Below, piece after piece: positions 6,236 to 13,232 of a stretch of DNA of 17,245 bases. Each line of letters starts with the position of its first letter. Position 1 is the stretch's first letter. Under the pieces are notes generated by a model. The model saw nothing but the letters and a program-made list of their open reading frames with translations. It made no database searches and had not been told where the DNA came from. Source of the stretch: Sterolibacterium sp964521075 (lineage in GTDB: Bacteria; Pseudomonadota; Gammaproteobacteria; Burkholderiales; Rhodocyclaceae); contig CAZFPI010000059.1 in NCBI GenBank assembly GCA_964521075.1, positions 1-17,245 on the forward strand, written 5' to 3'. Made by a program: the position numbers and the translations under genes.

Positions 6236-6244
6236 GGCGGTGGT

Positions 6245-7663
6245 TCAACGCTGCTTGATGATCTGCCAGGCTTTCAGCAGACCAAGTGCCTGGTTGAGCT
6301 GATAGTCGTTCTTCGAGGCGAACTCGACCGGGGCGGCAGGCTCGTCTTCGCCATCACCCTTGCCCTTGCCCTTGGCCGGTTTGGTGGTGGCCGTCTTTGG
6401 CACGGTTTCGCGTGCCTTGTCCTTGTCATTTTCGAGGTGACGCTGAAGATCGGCTTCACGCAGGAATTCGTGGCTTTCTCCGCCCATCGTTTCTTCGACG
6501 ATGACATCAGGCGTGATGCCCTTGGCCTGGATCGAGCGGCCGGAAGGCGTGTAGTAACGCGCTGTGGTCAGCTTGATGGCCGTATTGCCTGACAGCGGCA
6601 GAACGGTCTGCACGGAGCCCTTACCGAAGGTTTGTGTGCCGACGATGACGGCCCGTTTGTTGTCCTGCAATGCACCCGCCACGATTTCGGAGGCAGAGGC
6701 CGAGCCGCCGTTTACGATGACGACGAGGGGGATGGAGCGCGTTTCCGGCGGGAGCTGCTGGAGAAGATCGTCACGTCGTCCGCGCAGATAATCATCAGGG
6801 CTGGCGATGAATTTTCGCTTGGCGTCTTCGGTGCGGCCGTCGGTGGAAACAACCAGCGTTTTGGGCGGCAGGAAGGCAGCAGAAACTCCCACGGCACTGT
6901 GCAACAGGCCCCCCGGGTCATTGCGAAGGTCGAGTACGAGCCCGCGCAGGGGCTCCTTGTTTTCCTTGCCGTCCTTGTCTTTTTCAGGTTTGAACAGTTT
7001 GTTCAGGTGCTTGACGGTATCGGCGACGGTTTCTTCCTGGAATTGCGTGATGCGAAGGTAGCCAAAACCCGGCTCGATGAGCTTGGATTTGACACTTTGC
7101 ACCTTGATGACTTCGCGCTGGAGTGTCAGCACGATGGGCTTGGGCTCGCTCTTGCGGATGATGGTGAGCACGATGGAGGTGCGCGGCTTGCCACGCATGC
7201 GCTTGACGGCATCGCTAAGCGTCATGCCTTTGACGGGTGTGTCATCGAGCTTGACGATGAAGTCCCCGGATTTGACGCCGGCGCGGAAGGCAGGCGTGTC
7301 CTCGATGGGGGAGACAACCTTGACGAAGCCATCTTCCATGCCGACTTCGATGCCCAGGCCGCCGAATTCACCGGCAGTATTGACCTGCAATTCCTTGAAA
7401 GACTCCGCATCGAGATAGGCCGAGTGCGGGTCGAGATTGGCCAGCATGCCGCTGATGGCGTAGGTGATGAGCTTTTTGTCATCGACCGGTTCGACATAGC
7501 CTTGCTTGATGGCACTAAAGACATCGGCAAAACTTCGCAGGTCTTCGTAGGGCAAAGGAGCGGCGGTTTCCTTTTGCGCGCTGGCTGAGAAATTCAGGCT
7601 GATGAGGACACCGGTGACCAGTCCGATGGAAAGAAGGCCGGCTTGTTTGATGCGATTTCGCAT
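6245..7663 (-). CDS. ctpA: S41-family C-terminal processing peptidase
   Basis: 472-residue periplasmic Ser/Lys protease that trims or degrades envelope proteins from the C-terminus. The ATG at 7661-7663 is followed by a signal segment (residues 1-29, LLSIGLVTGVLISLNF core). An N-terminal helical region with DPHSAYLD leads into a PDZ domain (about 93-183, GEFGGLGIEVG and AGVKSGDFIVKLDD). The protease core carries DLRNDPGGLL, the nucleophile Ser323 in GGSASASEI and Lys348 in TFGKGSVQ, 25 residues apart as in Prc/Tsp. A charged Lys/Glu insertion lies near 225-238 and a Lys/Gly-rich linker near 423-445. It follows envC by 123 bp. In many bacteria such proteases with LytM partners control peptidoglycan hydrolases, so the envC neighbourhood is meaningful. 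Confidence 0.93.
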   Translation of the reverse strand: MRNRIKQAGLLSIGLVTGVLISLNFSASAQKETAAPLPYEDLRSFADVFSAIKQGYVEPVDDKKLITYAISGMLANLDPHSAYLDAESFKELQVNTAGEFGGLGIEVGMEDGFVKVVSPIEDTPAFRAGVKSGDFIVKLDDTPVKGMTLSDAVKRMRGKPRTSIVLTIIRKSEPKPIVLTLQREVIKVQSVKSKLIEPGFGYLRITQFQEETVADTVKHLNKLFKPEKDKDGKENKEPLRGLVLDLRNDPGGLLHSAVGVSAAFLPPKTLVVSTDGRTEDAKRKFIASPDDYLRGRRDDLLQQLPPETRSIPLVVIVNGGSASASEIVAGALQDNKRAVIVGTQTFGKGSVQTVLPLSGNTAIKLTTARYYTPSGRSIQAKGITPDVIVEETMGGESHEFLREADLQRHLENDKDKARETVPKTATTKPAKGKGKGDGEDEPAAPVEFASKNDYQLNQALGLLKAWQIIKQR

Positions 7664-7786
7664 TGGAGAGGCTCCGCGAGCAATGAGGCGACAGGGCAAG
7701 ACAGGGCGAGGCAGAACAATATGACGGGCAGGTGCTGCGATTTTGCCGGTGATACCTGCCTTCGACCGCAGATTACGGGGTAGAAC

Positions 7787-9160
7787 TCACTTCAGCTTGA
7801 CCCATCCGAGCGGGTCGATGGCGCGTCCTTGTTGCCTGAGCTCAAAGTATAAACCGGATTCCGGGGTGCTACCGCTGCTTCCCGCCGTGGCAATGGCATC
7901 ACCAGTTCTGACGATGTCACCGGCATGCCGCAGGAGTGCCTGGTTGTTTCCGTAGACGCTCAGCCAGGCATCGCCATGGTCGATGATGAGCAGATTGCCA
8001 AAGCCGCGCAGCCAGTCGGCAAACACCACACGGCCCGGCGCGGGGGCTTTGATTTCACTACCTTCGGCAGCGCGGATGAACAAGCCTTTCCAGATGGAGC
8101 CGCCCTCTGCCCGGGGAGAGCCAAAACGGTGGATGAGCTCGCCGCGCACCGGCAGCCGGAGCTGGCCTTTGAGCGCGCTGAAATTACCGCTGTAGCCCCG
8201 GTCTTCGGATTCTGGCTCGGGTTCGTGGTCGTTCCGCTGCGGCGGAGGGGCCGGGGTGGCCGGCCCGGCAGGCAAGGAAATCGGGGGCGATGATGATTTG
8301 CGGGGCGCGGGCTTGATGACACTGCCTGCCTCGGCCGCCTGCCGGGCTTTTTTGCGCGCTGCGCGGGCACGGGCTTCCCGGGCGGCAGCCTGCACGAGCT
8401 GGTCAATGATGCCGCCCAGACGCCGCTCATCCCGCTTGAGCGCGTCGATCTCGCGTTGCTGCGCCTTGATCCTGTCTCCCAGGCCAAGCAGTGCTGCCTG
8501 TCGCTGTTGCTGCTGTTCGAGCAGCAGGCTGCGTTGCTGCTGCTGTTGCTGTTCTATCCCGGCCAGTTCTTCCTGCCGGGTTTGCGCGCTCTCGCCCAGC
8601 TGCTGCTTTTCCGCCAGGGTTTTTCGCAACTGGCCCAGAAGATCGGCTTTGGCGCGGGAGAGCTGTGTCTGGTAGTAGCGATCCCGGCTCGTCTGCTGGA
8701 TGTCGTTGCCTGAAAGCAAAGAGCGCAGGGCGTCCGTGGATTCATCACCCCGGAGGTATTGCTGGTACAGGAGCTGGCCCAGTTGTCGCTGCTGGGTCGT
8801 TTGCTGAGTTTCGATACGGCGGATTTGTTGTTGCAGCCGGGCCAGCGCAGCTTCGGTGGCCCGGCGTTTCTCGGCCAGGGCATTCAGCGTCTGGTTGGTA
8901 GCCGAGATCGCCGATTCGGTCTGGTTCAGACGTTCACGGGTTCGGGCACGGGTCTGCTCGGTTTGGGTGAGTTCCTTGCCCAGCCGGTCGATGCGGTGAC
9001 GCACATCTTTCAGCTCGCCCTGGCGGGCGGTAACGGCGTGTGTTCCTGTCTTTTCCGCTGGCCGGGTGGCCGTACCCGCAAGGGCCGGGCCTGCGGCCAG
9101 AAGCAACAGGCCCGGCAGCCCTGCCCGCAGGAGCCGCCCGGGCTGCGAGAGTACGGACAC
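7787..9160 (-). CDS. envC: EnvC-type murein hydrolase activator
   Basis: 457-residue exported protein that activates cell-division amidases. It begins with a GTG 8 bp after gpmA, with AAGGCGG overlapping the gpmA stop as ribosome site. A signal peptide covers about 1-28 (GLLLLAAGPALA). A long coiled coil fills about 45-270 with Gln runs near 204-209 and 216-219. A basic, Ala-rich segment and a Pro-rich linker (about 280-312) lead to a C-terminal LytM domain (about 335-457). The LytM metal ligands are degenerate: HRFG is kept, but the second-ligand Asp is missing around KGLFIRA, and the HxH motif is replaced by LYFE. That is the hallmark of non-catalytic EnvC activators. It probably acts at the septum on AmiA/B-type amidases. 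Confidence 0.92.
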   Translation of the reverse strand: MSVLSQPGRLLRAGLPGLLLLAAGPALAGTATRPAEKTGTHAVTARQGELKDVRHRIDRLGKELTQTEQTRARTRERLNQTESAISATNQTLNALAEKRRATEAALARLQQQIRRIETQQTTQQRQLGQLLYQQYLRGDESTDALRSLLSGNDIQQTSRDRYYQTQLSRAKADLLGQLRKTLAEKQQLGESAQTRQEELAGIEQQQQQQRSLLLEQQQQRQAALLGLGDRIKAQQREIDALKRDERRLGGIIDQLVQAAAREARARAARKKARQAAEAGSVIKPAPRKSSSPPISLPAGPATPAPPPQRNDHEPEPESEDRGYSGNFSALKGQLRLPVRGELIHRFGSPRAEGGSIWKGLFIRAAEGSEIKAPAPGRVVFADWLRGFGNLLIIDHGDAWLSVYGNNQALLRHAGDIVRTGDAIATAGSSGSTPESGLYFELRQQGRAIDPLGWVKLK

Positions 9161-9168
9161 GCGCCGCC

Positions 9169-9915
9169 TTACTTGGCCTTGCCCTGATTGGCGACGGCTT
9201 TCATCGCGGCTTCGATGGCATTTGCATCGCCAAGATAGTAATGGCGGATCGGGCGAAGGTTGTCATCCAGCTCATAGACCAGCGGCTGGGCCGTCGGGAT
9301 ATTGAGGTTGACGATATCGGCGTCGGAGACGTTGTCCAGATATTTGATGAGCGCGCGCAGGCTGTTGCCATGGGCGGCGATGATGACATTCTTGCCGGCC
9401 TTCACCGTGGGAGCGATGGTTTCGTGCCAGTAAGGCAGGAAACGGTCGACAGTGTCTTTGAGACATTCTGTACGGGGAAACTCGCTGGCCTTGAGGTTGG
9501 CGTAGCGCGGGTTGGTGGTTTCCATGCGCGGATCGTCGGCGTCCAGCGGCGGCGGCGGGGTGTCGTAGGCGCGACGCCAGACCAGCACCTGATCGTCGCC
9601 ATATTTCGCGGCGGTTTCGGATTTATTGAGCCCCTGAAGTGCGCCGTAGTGACGCTCGTTGAGACGCCAGGAGTGGTGGACGGGGATCCAGAGACGGTCC
9701 ATTTCCTCCAGCACGGTCCAAAGCGTTTTGATGGCACGCTTGAGCACGGAGGTATAAGCCACATCGAAACTGTAGCCTTCCTGCTTGAGGAGCTTTCCGG
9801 CGGCGACGGCTTCTGCCATGCCTTTTTCGGTCAGGCCGACATCCGTCCAGCCGGTGAAGCGGTTTTCCAGGTTCCAGGTGGATTCGCCGTGGCGAATCAG
9901 AACGATCTTGTGCAT
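9169..9915 (-). CDS. gpmA: 2,3-bisphosphoglycerate-dependent phosphoglycerate mutase
   Basis: 248-residue glycolytic enzyme interconverting 3- and 2-phosphoglycerate. Signature RHGES (8-12) holds the phosphorylated His9; Arg60, Glu87 in NERHYGALQG and His182 in AHGNSLRALI complete the active site. Length and sequence match E. coli GpmA almost residue for residue in the core. The ATG at 9913-9915 is chosen because MHKIVLIRHGES is the usual N-terminus; the upstream extension is unconserved. There is no obvious Shine-Dalgarno. It leads the minus-strand run and is divergent from the ArsR regulator, with overlapping -10 regions near 9963-9969. In E. coli the gene beside envC is instead the cofactor-independent gpmM. 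Confidence 0.95.
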   Translation of the reverse strand: MHKIVLIRHGESTWNLENRFTGWTDVGLTEKGMAEAVAAGKLLKQEGYSFDVAYTSVLKRAIKTLWTVLEEMDRLWIPVHHSWRLNERHYGALQGLNKSETAAKYGDDQVLVWRRAYDTPPPPLDADDPRMETTNPRYANLKASEFPRTECLKDTVDRFLPYWHETIAPTVKAGKNVIIAAHGNSLRALIKYLDNVSDADIVNLNIPTAQPLVYELDDNLRPIRHYYLGDANAIEAAMKAVANQGKAK

Positions 9916-9938
9916 GAGCGTAAGGATTGGAGAATGGG

Positions 9939-9968
9939 TTGGGGAATGGAAAAGAAGCATTCTATAAT
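9939..9968 (+). promoter_or_regulatory. Promoter of the ArsR-rhodanese-grxC run
   Basis: A perfect TATAAT lies at 9963-9968 with a weak TTGGGG at 9939-9944, 18 bp upstream. On the other strand TATTAT (9969-9964) could serve as a -10 for gpmA, so the two directions would compete. An inverted repeat GAATG-N9-CATTC (9944-9962) fills the spacer and is well placed for a repressor. Confidence 0.5.
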
Positions 9969-9991
9969 ACTGACCTTATTTTCCCCCAGTG

Positions 9992-10006
9992 CCGGACATC
10001 GTCCGG
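9992..10006. promoter_or_regulatory. Palindrome downstream of the ArsR-gene promoter
   Basis: CCGGAC-ATC-GTCCGG is a perfect 6-3-6 palindrome located 24 bp after the TATAAT and just before the ATG at 10013. It is a candidate operator, or a small hairpin in the leader of the regulator's transcript. If translation begins at the GTG at 9989 it lies inside the gene. Confidence 0.35.
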
Positions 10007-10012
10007 TTGACG

Positions 10013-10339
10013 ATGATGCCTGTGGCAGCACCTTCCATCGACCTGATCGACAAGCAGGAGCACATCGAAACCGCAGCCCGGGCACTGAAGTCCATTTCGC
10101 ATCCGCTGCGTCTGAAAATCCTGTGTGTCATCGGCGATATGGAAGTCTGTGTGCAGGATATCGTCGAGGCAGTCGGCACATCGCAGAGCAATATCTCGCA
10201 GCATCTAGCGATCCTGCGGGAGAAGGAAGTTCTCCAGACCCGCAAGGAAGCCAATCGCGTTTATTACCGCGTGGCCGACCCCCGGGTGCTGCAGCTGATC
10301 GGCATGATGCGCGAGGTGTTTTGCGGGGTTGCCCCCTGA
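10013..10339 (+). CDS. ArsR/SmtB-family regulator, BigR/SqrR-like cysteine pair
   Basis: 108 residues from the ATG at 10013. A GTG at 9989 in the same frame and a second ATG at 10016 are alternatives; none has a clear ribosome site. The winged-helix fold is evident: ISHPLRLKILC (alpha2), DIVEAVGTSQSNISQHLAIL (recognition helices), then LQTRKEANRVYYRV (wing). The classical arsenic ELCVC box is absent, although Cys46 follows EV. Cys38 and Cys104 lie 66 residues apart and align without gaps with the two redox cysteines of BigR/SqrR as I remember them. Those proteins sense persulfides by forming a disulfide or tetrasulfide. The next genes encode a rhodanese and a glutaredoxin, which fits sulfur sensing. 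Function inferred. Confidence 0.85.
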   Translation: MMPVAAPSIDLIDKQEHIETAARALKSISHPLRLKILCVIGDMEVCVQDIVEAVGTSQSNISQHLAILREKEVLQTRKEANRVYYRVADPRVLQLIGMMREVFCGVAP

Positions 10340-10371
10340 CAGGGCTTAACAAGCAAGGAACGGAGCAGGTC

Positions 10372-10779
10372 TTGGAATTCATTCAACATAATCTGATGTA
10401 CGTTCTCCTGGCGGCAGTCAGCGGGAGCATGCTGTTGTGGCAAACTTTTCGCGGAACAGGAGGCAACCAGGTGACACCCCAGGAAGCAACCCTGCTCCTC
10501 AATCGTGAGGATGCGCTGGTGATCGACGTGCGTGGCATCGACGAATGGACATCCGGCCACATTGCCAACGCCCGGCATATTTCACTTGACCAGCTCGACC
10601 GGCGGCTGACGGAAATCGAAAAGTACAAACAGCGCGCCGTGATCGTCTGCTGCCATTCGGGCATGCGCTCGCTGGGTGCCTGCGCCCGGCTGAAGAAATC
10701 GGGCTTTGAGAAAGTCCACAACCTGTCGGGCGGCATCACCGCCTGGCGCGATGCGGGCCTGCCGCTCACGACGCGTTGA
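10372..10779 (+). CDS. Membrane-anchored rhodanese (YibN-like)
   Basis: 135-residue single-domain sulfurtransferase. The start is TTG at 10372, with GGAG seven bases before it; no ATG occurs before the anchor segment in this frame. One N-terminal transmembrane helix (about 8-24, LMYVLLAAVSGSMLLW) is followed by a rhodanese domain (about 33-133). The active loop is CHSGMRS with Cys94 as the likely persulfide-carrying residue, preceded by a second Cys93. VIDVRGIDEW and GHIANARHI are typical. E. coli yibN has the same anchor-plus-rhodanese plan and also precedes grxC, secB and gpsA, so the synteny is strong support. It lies 32 bp after the ArsR-type gene and is probably under its control. Confidence 0.88.
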   Translation: MEFIQHNLMYVLLAAVSGSMLLWQTFRGTGGNQVTPQEATLLLNREDALVIDVRGIDEWTSGHIANARHISLDQLDRRLTEIEKYKQRAVIVCCHSGMRSLGACARLKKSGFEKVHNLSGGITAWRDAGLPLTTR

Positions 10780-10828
10780 TCGCGGCATGCACCAGCACAA
10801 TTCGTGACGACCTTTCAGGAAGAAGCCA

Positions 10829-11092
10829 ATGACTGCCAGGGTTTTGATGTACAGCACGGCCGTTTGCCCTTACTGCATCCGCGCCGAGCAATTGCTCCGG
10901 AACAAGGGCGTAGCGGATATCGAAAAAATCCGCGTTGATCTCGACCCCACCCAGCGGGAAGCCATGATGCAGCGAACAGGGCGGCGCACCGTGCCGCAGA
11001 TCTACATTGGCGAAACCCATGTGGGCGGCTTTGATGATCTTGCCGCGCTCGACCATGCCGGAAAACTCGACTCGCTGCTGAACGCAGGCTAA
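10829..11092 (+). CDS. grxC: Glutaredoxin 3
   Basis: 87-residue dithiol glutaredoxin that reduces disulfides and glutathione mixed disulfides using GSH. The active site CPYC is at 13-16, with the cis-Pro in TVPQIYIG (54-61) and the glutathione-binding GGFDDLAAL (66-74). Length matches bacterial GrxC. The ATG follows an AGGAAG ribosome site. It sits between the rhodanese and secB, the same order as in E. coli, so function and operon membership are well supported. Confidence 0.95.
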   Translation: MTARVLMYSTAVCPYCIRAEQLLRNKGVADIEKIRVDLDPTQREAMMQRTGRRTVPQIYIGETHVGGFDDLAALDHAGKLDSLLNAG

Positions 11093-11128
11093 GGGCGAAC
11101 GGAATAAATCAGTGTTTCCCTAAGCCTT

Positions 11129-11173
11129 CCTTCCATCCCTTCCATCCCTTCCATCCCTTCCATCCCTTCCATC
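11129..11173. repeat. 9-bp tandem repeat, five perfect copies
   Basis: CCTTCCATC is repeated five times without error, preceded by a partial unit. All but one base in each unit is a pyrimidine. It fills the 115-bp gap between grxC and secB, ending 34 bp before the secB ATG. The length is a multiple of three, and the antisense frame reads Trp-Lys-Gly repeats, but there is no sign that this is translated. Such arrays can vary in copy number by slippage. Confidence 0.9.
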
Positions 11174-11207
11174 CGTTTTCACCACTCCACCACGAAAGCA
11201 CTCTCTC

Positions 11208-11696
11208 ATGAGCGAACAGCAACAACAGGATGTCGCCGTCCCCGTTTTCACCATCGAAAAGATCTACACCAAGGATATTTCGCTGGAAAGCCCGAATGCG
11301 CCGCAGATTTTTCTGGAGCAGGCCTCCCCTGGCATCGAGATTCAGCTTCGCACGGAAGCGGCTGCCCTGGAAGACGGCATTTTTGACGTACTGCTGACTG
11401 TCACTGTCACAGCCAAGATCGAAGAAAAAACCATGTTCCTGGTCGAAGCCGGCCAGGGAGGCATTTTCCAGATCCGCAATATCCCCGTGGAAAATCTCGA
11501 CCCCCTGCTGGGCGTTGCCTGCCCCAACATCCTTTTCCCCTATGTTCGCGAAACCATCTCCGATCTCGTGACGCGTGCGGGTTTCCCGCCGGTGCTGCTG
11601 GCTCCGGTGAATTTTGAGGCGATGTACGCCCAGCGTGTGCAGGCGCAGCAGGAAGCCATGCAGGCACAGGCCTCGGGTGATGTTCCGATCCAGTAA
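11208..11696 (+). CDS. secB: Protein-export chaperone SecB
   Basis: 162-residue cytosolic chaperone that keeps preproteins unfolded and hands them to SecA. The core matches the family: VFTIEKIYTKDISLESPNAP (13-32), then AKIEEKTMFLVEAGQGGIFQ (69-88), then LGVACPNILFPYVRETISDL (100-119), and GFPPVLLAPVNFEAMYAQR (124-142). The Gln-rich N- and C-terminal tails are typical of proteobacterial SecB. No strong ribosome site precedes the ATG. The stop (TAA at 11694) overlaps the ribosome site of the SH3 gene that follows. Position after grxC and before gpsA agrees with conserved gene order. Confidence 0.96.
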   Translation: MSEQQQQDVAVPVFTIEKIYTKDISLESPNAPQIFLEQASPGIEIQLRTEAAALEDGIFDVLLTVTVTAKIEEKTMFLVEAGQGGIFQIRNIPVENLDPLLGVACPNILFPYVRETISDLVTRAGFPPVLLAPVNFEAMYAQRVQAQQEAMQAQASGDVPIQ

Positions 11697-11706
11697 GGAC
11701 AAGCTC

Positions 11707-12180
11707 ATGCGCGGATTCGTGCTTGCAGGCTGGTCGCTGGCGATGCTGGCGACATCAGGAGGTGCGTGGGCTCTGGAATTCGGCTCTGTTGCCGAACCTG
11801 CCGTGCTCTACGACGCACCATCGCAAAAGGCCAAGCCCCTGTTCGTCATCGCACGCCAGACGCCCGTCGAGATCGTGGTCAGCCTTGGCGGCTGGCTCAA
11901 GGTGCGCGATGCGACGGGCGGCATCGCCTGGATCGAAAAACGTCAGGTGAGCGAACAGCGCACCCTGCTGGTGACGGCTCCCCGCGCCCAGGTTCGCGCC
12001 GCTCCTGCCGCCGATGCGCCCCTGGTCTTCGAGGCAGAAAAGGAAGTCGTCCTGGAACTGGCGGGCACGAATCCGAATGCGGGTGCAGCTCCGGCGGCTC
12101 CGACATCAGGATGGGCCAGGGTTCGTCATCGGGACGGGCAAAGCGGTTTCATCCGCGCCGACCAGGCCTGGGGCCTGTAG
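11707..12180 (+). CDS. Exported SH3-domain protein
   Basis: 157 residues, starting at the ATG at 11707 with AAGGAC seven bases upstream and overlapping the secB stop. A signal peptide covers about 1-22 (VLAGWSLAMLATSGGAWA). Two bacterial SH3-like modules follow: about 26-79, VAEPAVLYDAPSQKAKPLFV through GGWLKVRDATGGIAWIEKRQ, and about 84-155, VTAPRAQVRAAPAADAPLVF through GFIRADQAWG, with an Ala/Pro-rich insertion near 120-132. Such modules often bind cell-wall peptides, so an envelope role is likely, but there is no catalytic domain and no firm function. It sits between secB and gpsA, 32 bp before gpsA, in the place where E. coli has no gene. Confidence 0.82.
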   Translation: MRGFVLAGWSLAMLATSGGAWALEFGSVAEPAVLYDAPSQKAKPLFVIARQTPVEIVVSLGGWLKVRDATGGIAWIEKRQVSEQRTLLVTAPRAQVRAAPAADAPLVFEAEKEVVLELAGTNPNAGAAPAAPTSGWARVRHRDGQSGFIRADQAWGL

Positions 12181-12192
12181 GCCGCGATTTTC

Positions 12193-12216
12193 ATGGCGAT
12201 CATTTTCCGTTCATGA
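12193..12216 (+). other. Mini-ORF overlapping the gpsA start
   Basis: ATG at 12193 opens a seven-codon frame reading MAIIFRS whose TGA (12214-12216) overlaps the gpsA ATG as ATGA. gpsA itself lacks a visible ribosome site. Terminating ribosomes could restart on gpsA, but the mini-ORF also lacks a good Shine-Dalgarno, so the overlap may be accidental. Confidence 0.25.
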
Positions 12217-13199
12217 AAATCACCGTTCTCGGGGCCGGTTCCTGGGGAACGGCCATGGCCATTGCCTTGGCGGGATACCATGAGGTAACCCTATGGGCGC
12301 GGGACCCGGCTCTTTGTCTGGCCTTGCAGACCACCCGCGAGAATGAACGCTATCTGCCAGGCCATGCTTTCCCGTCGGGCCTGACCGTGGACGCCGCCTT
12401 GCCCCAGGCACTTTCGGCAGCAGACATCGCGCTGATCGCCACGCCGCTGGCCGGATTGCGGACGACGGTGCGTTCGCTGCACCAACTGAATTCGCCCCTG
12501 CCTTTTTTGTGGCTGTGCAAGGGCCTGGAAGCCGGCTCGGGCTTGCTGCCGCACCAGATCGTCACTGAAGAACTGGCGGGGGCTGCCGTACCACATGGGG
12601 CCTTGACCGGGCCGAGCTTTGCCGAGGAAGTCGCGCGTGGGCTGCCAACGGCCATCACGCTGGCCAGCACCGACGCACCCTTCGCCCGCAACATGGCGAC
12701 AGCCTTATCCGGCCCGCGTCTGCGGGTGTATGCCAACGAGGACGTCACCGGGGCCGAGGTGGGCGGTGCAGTGAAGAATGTGCTGGCGATTGCCAGCGGC
12801 ATCTGTGACGGCCTGGGCCTGGGCCATAACGCCCGGGCAGCCTTGCTGACACGCGGCCTGGCCGAAGTCGTCCGCCTGGGAGAGGCTCTTGGCGCGCGGC
12901 GCGAAACCCTGATGGGGCTGGCCGGCATGGGTGACCTGATTCTCACCTGTACCGGTGATCTCTCCCGCAATCGTCGCGTGGGCCTGGCACTGGCGGCGGG
13001 GCGGCCGCTGGCGGCCATCGTGCATGAGCTGGGACATGTCGCCGAGGGTGTGCCGGCCGCGCATGAGGTTGCACGGCGAGCCGGGGCACTGGGCATCGAA
13101 ATGCCTATCGTGAAGACCGTCTGCGCCGTGCTGTCCGGCGAACTTCCTGCCGCTGCGGCGGTTGACCGCTTGATGATGCGCGACCCGCGAACTGAATAA
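12213..13199 (+). CDS. gpsA: NAD(P)-dependent glycerol-3-phosphate dehydrogenase
   Basis: 328-residue cytosolic enzyme reducing dihydroxyacetone phosphate to sn-glycerol 3-phosphate, the first step toward phospholipids. Motifs: dinucleotide loop GAGSWG (7-12), CKGLE (102-106), GPSFAEEVARG (133-143), catalytic Lys188 in GGAVKNVLAI, GLAGMGDLILTCTG (235-248), then SRNRRVG (251-257), and AEGV (277-280) near the C-terminal substrate domain. The ATG at 12213 is fixed by the N-terminal MKITVLGAGSWG. Length is normal. It closes the rhodanese-grxC-secB-SH3 run and converges with trmL 33 bp downstream. The serine acetyltransferase gene cysE, next in E. coli, is absent here. Confidence 0.96.
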   Translation: MKITVLGAGSWGTAMAIALAGYHEVTLWARDPALCLALQTTRENERYLPGHAFPSGLTVDAALPQALSAADIALIATPLAGLRTTVRSLHQLNSPLPFLWLCKGLEAGSGLLPHQIVTEELAGAAVPHGALTGPSFAEEVARGLPTAITLASTDAPFARNMATALSGPRLRVYANEDVTGAEVGGAVKNVLAIASGICDGLGLGHNARAALLTRGLAEVVRLGEALGARRETLMGLAGMGDLILTCTGDLSRNRRVGLALAAGRPLAAIVHELGHVAEGVPAAHEVARRAGALGIEMPIVKTVCAVLSGELPAAAAVDRLMMRDPRTE

Positions 13200-13232
13200 G
13201 GGCTTTTGAACTTCGGGCTTTGGCCTCGGCGT

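Noticed and set aside
9040..10779. 579-residue + frame reaching from envC to the rhodanese
   Set aside because: Only the last 135 residues are real. The upstream part is antisense to envC and gpmA and then out of frame with the ArsR gene.
11129..11173. CRISPR-like array
   Set aside because: Units are 9 bp and contiguous with no spacers, so this is a minisatellite.
11109..11708. Minus-strand frame with Trp-Lys-Gly repeats
   Set aside because: The repeats come from the 9-bp tandem DNA array and the rest is antisense to secB.
13200..13232. Terminator between gpsA and trmL
   Set aside because: A loose GGGCT/AGCCC pairing is possible around this gap, but the loop is long and there is no T-run.
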